Assembly: GCF_016428875.1 (NCBI RefSeq)
Contig: NZ_JAELTO010000021.1
Coordinates: 1-48,937 of the forward strand
DNA length: 48,937 nucleotides
Reading direction: 5' to 3'
From: Xylophilus sp. ASV27
GTDB lineage: Bacteria > Pseudomonadota > Gammaproteobacteria > Burkholderiales > Burkholderiaceae_C
The notes below the pieces were generated by a model that did not search any database, was not told the origin of the DNA, and saw only the letters and a list, made by a program, of their open reading frames with translations. A program made the position numbers and the translations under genes. Below, in pieces: positions 46,439 through 48,937 of this stretch; position 1 is the first letter of the stretch, and each line of letters begins with the position of its first letter.

Positions 46439-47491
46439 TTGAAAACACTACGTCGACTACTGGTGCTGGTCCTGCTGCTGCTCCTGGCCGCGGGCGGCAC
46501 CGCCTTCTGGTGGCTGCACCAGCCGCTGCCCCTGCCGGCCGATAGCGTCGATCTGTCCATAGAACCCGGCCGCACGCCGCGCGGCGTGGCGCAGGACGTG
46601 GCCAATGCCGGCGTGCGCGTCGATCCGCGCGTGCTGTGGCTGTGGTTCCGCCTGTCCGGGCAGGACCGGCAGATCCGCGCCGGCAGCTACGAGCTGGACC
46701 GCAGCACCACGCCGCGCAGCCTGCTGTCCAAGCTGGTGCGCGGCGACGAGGCGCTGCGCGCCGTGACCCTGGTGGAGGGCTGGAACTTCCGCCAGGTGCG
46801 CGAGGCCCTGGCCAAGGCCGAGCAACTGCGCCCGGACACGGCGGGCCTGGCCGACGCCGCCATCATGGAGCAGCTGCAGCGCCCGGGCGTGCCGGCCGAA
46901 GGCCGCTTCTTCCCCGATACCTACACCTATGCCAAGGGCTCCAGCGACCTGGCCGTGCTGCGGCGCGCGCTGCGCGCCATGGACAAGCGGCTGGAGGCGG
47001 CCTGGGCCCAGCGCGCGCCCGACACGCCGCTGCGCAACGCGGACGAGGCCCTGGTCCTGGCCAGCATCGTCGAGAAGGAAACCGGCCGCGCCAGCGACCG
47101 CGGGCTGGTCGCCGGGGTATTCGCCAACCGCCTGCGCATCGGCATGCCCCTGCAGACCGATCCCACGGTGATCTACGGCATGGGCGCCGCCTTCGACGGC
47201 AACCTGCGCAAGAAGGACCTGCTCACCGACACCCCCTGGAACACCTATACCCGCGCCGGCCTGCCGCCCACGCCGATCGCCATGCCCGGCCGCGCCGCGC
47301 TGCTGGCCGCCGTGCGGCCCGACGCCACCACCGCGCTGTACTTCGTCGCGCGGGGCGACGGCAGCAGCCACTTCAGCCCTTCGCTGGACGAGCACAACCG
47401 GGCAGTCGACCAGTACCAGCGCGGCCTCGCGCGCGGCCTGCCGCCCGCCGCGGTCCGGCAGGATCGCCCCCCGGGCACGAAAGCAGAGTAG
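46439..47491 (+). CDS. mltG: Endolytic murein transglycosylase MltG
   Basis: 350 aa with one N-terminal membrane anchor (residues 7-27). GRFFPDTYTYAKGSSD, LVLASIVEKETGRASDRGLVAGVFANRL (catalytic Glu in VEKET), LQTDPTVIYGMG, YTRAGLPPTPIAMPG and YFVARGDGSSHFS are the YceG/MltG landmarks. It cuts nascent peptidoglycan strands in the periplasm and so sets glycan length. The start is TTG 46439 with AGGAAGGA 10 bp upstream. Adjacent to tmk and holB, an order seen across proteobacteria. Confidence 0.95.
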   Translation: MKTLRRLLVLVLLLLLAAGGTAFWWLHQPLPLPADSVDLSIEPGRTPRGVAQDVANAGVRVDPRVLWLWFRLSGQDRQIRAGSYELDRSTTPRSLLSKLVRGDEALRAVTLVEGWNFRQVREALAKAEQLRPDTAGLADAAIMEQLQRPGVPAEGRFFPDTYTYAKGSSDLAVLRRALRAMDKRLEAAWAQRAPDTPLRNADEALVLASIVEKETGRASDRGLVAGVFANRLRIGMPLQTDPTVIYGMGAAFDGNLRKKDLLTDTPWNTYTRAGLPPTPIAMPGRAALLAAVRPDATTALYFVARGDGSSHFSPSLDEHNRAVDQYQRGLARGLPPAAVRQDRPPGTKAE

Positions 47492-48139
47492 ATGCAGGAC
47501 GGACTCTTCATCAGCTTCGAAGGCATAGACGGTGCCGGCAAAAGCTCGCACATCGACGGCCTGGCCGAGGCGCTGCGCGCGCAGGGCAGGGCGGTGCTGC
47601 TGACCCGCGAGCCCGGGGGCACGCCGCTGGCCGAGAAACTGCGCACCCTGCTGCTGCACGACGCCATGGACCCGCTGACCGAGAGCCTGCTTGTCTTCGC
47701 CGCGCGGCGCGACCATCTGCAGCAGGTGATCGAGCCGGCCCTGGCGCGCGGCGAGGTCGTGCTGTGCGACCGCTTCACCGACGCCACCTTCGCCTACCAG
47801 GGCGCCGGCCGCGGCTTCGACCTGCGGCTGCTGGCCGCGCTGGAGGCCTGGGTGCAGGACACGGGCGAGGGCCGCGTGCGCCAGCCCGACCTGACCTTCT
47901 GGTTCGACCTGCCGCCCGAGGTGGCGGCGCAGCGCCTGGCCGGCAGCCGGGCCCCCGACCGCTTCGAGGCCCAGCCCGAAGCCTTCTTCCGCCGCGTGGC
48001 CTCGGGCTACGCAGCGCGCGCCGCCGCCGCGCCCGCGCGCTTCGTGCGCATCGACGCCAACCTGCCGCGCCCAGCCGTGGCGCAGCAGGTGCAGGCCGCC
48101 ATGGCGCGGCGCACCGGCCCCGCAGGAGGGGCGCCATGA
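47492..48139 (+). CDS. tmk: Thymidylate kinase
   Basis: 215 aa. [20 protein letters not shown] is the P-loop, [14 protein letters not shown] the thymidylate-specific DR/EP(G) segment, [17 protein letters not shown] the dTMP-binding segment. It makes dTDP from dTMP. The start follows the mltG stop with no gap, and the end overlaps holB by 4 bp. Confidence 0.97.
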   Translation: MQDGLFISFEGIDGAGKSSHIDGLAEALRAQGRAVLLTREPGGTPLAEKLRTLLLHDAMDPLTESLLVFAARRDHLQQVIEPALARGEVVLCDRFTDATFAYQGAGRGFDLRLLAALEAWVQDTGEGRVRQPDLTFWFDLPPEVAAQRLAGSRAPDRFEAQPEAFFRRVASGYAARAAAAPARFVRIDANLPRPAVAQQVQAAMARRTGPAGGAP

Positions 48140-48818
48140 GCGCCGCGCCTCTGGCGCCCTGGATCGCCCGCCAGCTCGGCAGCTTGCTGGCGCAGCGCGG
48201 CCACGCCCTGCTGCTGCAGGGGCCCTCGGGCCTGGGCCAGTACCCCCTGGCGCTGGCGCTGGCCAGCGCCTGGCTCTGCGACGCTTCCACGCCCGAGGGC
48301 CTGGCCTGCGGCCAGTGCGCAAGCTGCCACGCGATCGAGGTGCGCACCCATGCCGACCTGCGCGTGCTCATGCCCGAGGTGCAGATGCAGGCCCTGGACT
48401 GGCCGCTGCCGGAGAAGGCGCAGGCCGAGATCGACGACAAGAAGCGCAAGCCCAGCCGCGAGATCCGGGTCGAGGCTATGCGCGATGCGGTCGAGTTCTC
48501 GCAGCGCACCGACGCGCGCGGGCGCGGCAAGGTGGTGCTGGTCTACCCGGCCGAGCAGATGAACGCCATCACCGCCAACGCGCTGCTCAAGACCCTGGAG
48601 GAGCCCACCGGCCAGGTGCGCTTCGTGCTGGCGAGCGAGGCGGCGCACCAGCTCATGCCCACCATCCGCAGCCGCTGCCAGGCCCACACCATGCTGTGGC
48701 CGTCGCAGCAGGAAATGCAGGCCTGGCTGGCCGGGGAGGGCGTGGCGCCGGAAGATGCCGCGGCGCTGCTGCGCGCCGCCGGCGGCCGGCCCGCCGACGC
48801 CCTGGCGCAGGCCCGCGC
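48136..48818 (+). CDS. holB: DNA polymerase III delta' subunit (3' truncated by contig end)
   Basis: About 227 codons of genuine sequence remain. [19 protein letters not shown] is the P-loop place with Gln for Lys, in keeping with delta' being a non-ATPase clamp-loader subunit; [11 protein letters not shown] gives zinc-finger cysteines; [26 protein letters not shown] and TIRSRCQ are the sensor-type motifs. Start ATG overlaps the tmk stop. After 48818 the frame runs into adapter sequence (translated CLLYTSV), so the true C-terminus is missing. Confidence 0.94.

Positions 48819-48937
<119 letters not shown>

Overview
The window is a high-GC contig end from a betaproteobacterium, most likely a member of the Comamonadaceae (Acidovorax/Delftia/Variovorax-like). 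The reasons are two Bug-type tripartite tricarboxylate transporter (TTT) binding proteins, an Entner-Doudoroff gluconate cluster with a TRAP transporter, the LivM-LivG fusion, the gene order mltG-tmk-holB, and a dispersed AAGCCCAGG hairpin repeat that I associate with that family. No tRNA, rRNA or CRISPR array was seen.

Layout. 1-3.5 kb: 3' end of a TonB-dependent receptor, then pdxH, a MobA-like nucleotidyltransferase, lipoprotein sodC, a ChaC-like gene and a small OmpA-like membrane protein. 3.6-10.8 kb: a catabolic island for an unidentified organic acid, with two Bug proteins, a LysR regulator, and an overlapping operon of CitE-like lyase, class III CoA-transferase, FAD hydroxyacid oxidase and amidohydrolase. 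11-20 kb: Entner-Doudoroff gluconate catabolism (edd-eda, GntR/LacI repressor, gluconokinase, TRAP dctQMP), interrupted at 13.6-15.4 kb by a lower-GC DUF4041/GIY-YIG nuclease gene with small ORFs on both sides. 20-23.5 kb: MATE pump, DUF2239 gene, and an MgtC-family gene behind a long leader with two short ORFs.

23.6-34.6 kb is the most unusual part: a six-gene cluster for a ribosomally made, thiazole/oxazole-type modified peptide (TOMM). It holds a Ser/Thr kinase-cyclase-ATPase fusion, a 262-aa precursor with two NHLP-like halves and a Ser/Thr/Cys-rich C-terminus, an LCMT-like methyltransferase, a fused E1-like/YcaO cyclodehydratase, an FHA-winged-helix protein and a subtilisin-like protease. 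The cyclase domain has lost both metal-binding aspartates. No flavin dehydrogenase and no exporter are present. The kinase and FHA protein suggest control by phosphorylation; the YcaO protein would modify the precursor, and the protease would mature it.

34.7-48.8 kb: tex, an HDOD gene, a branched-chain amino acid-type ABC operon (livK-H-MG-F), an esterase with an overlapping thioesterase-GNAT fusion, ygfZ, mltG, tmk and the start of holB. The liv operon is bracketed by two inverted 163-bp MITE-like elements, each flanked by TA. The last ~119 bases are a Nextera transposase adapter followed by poly-G. They are a sequencing artefact and cut holB short.
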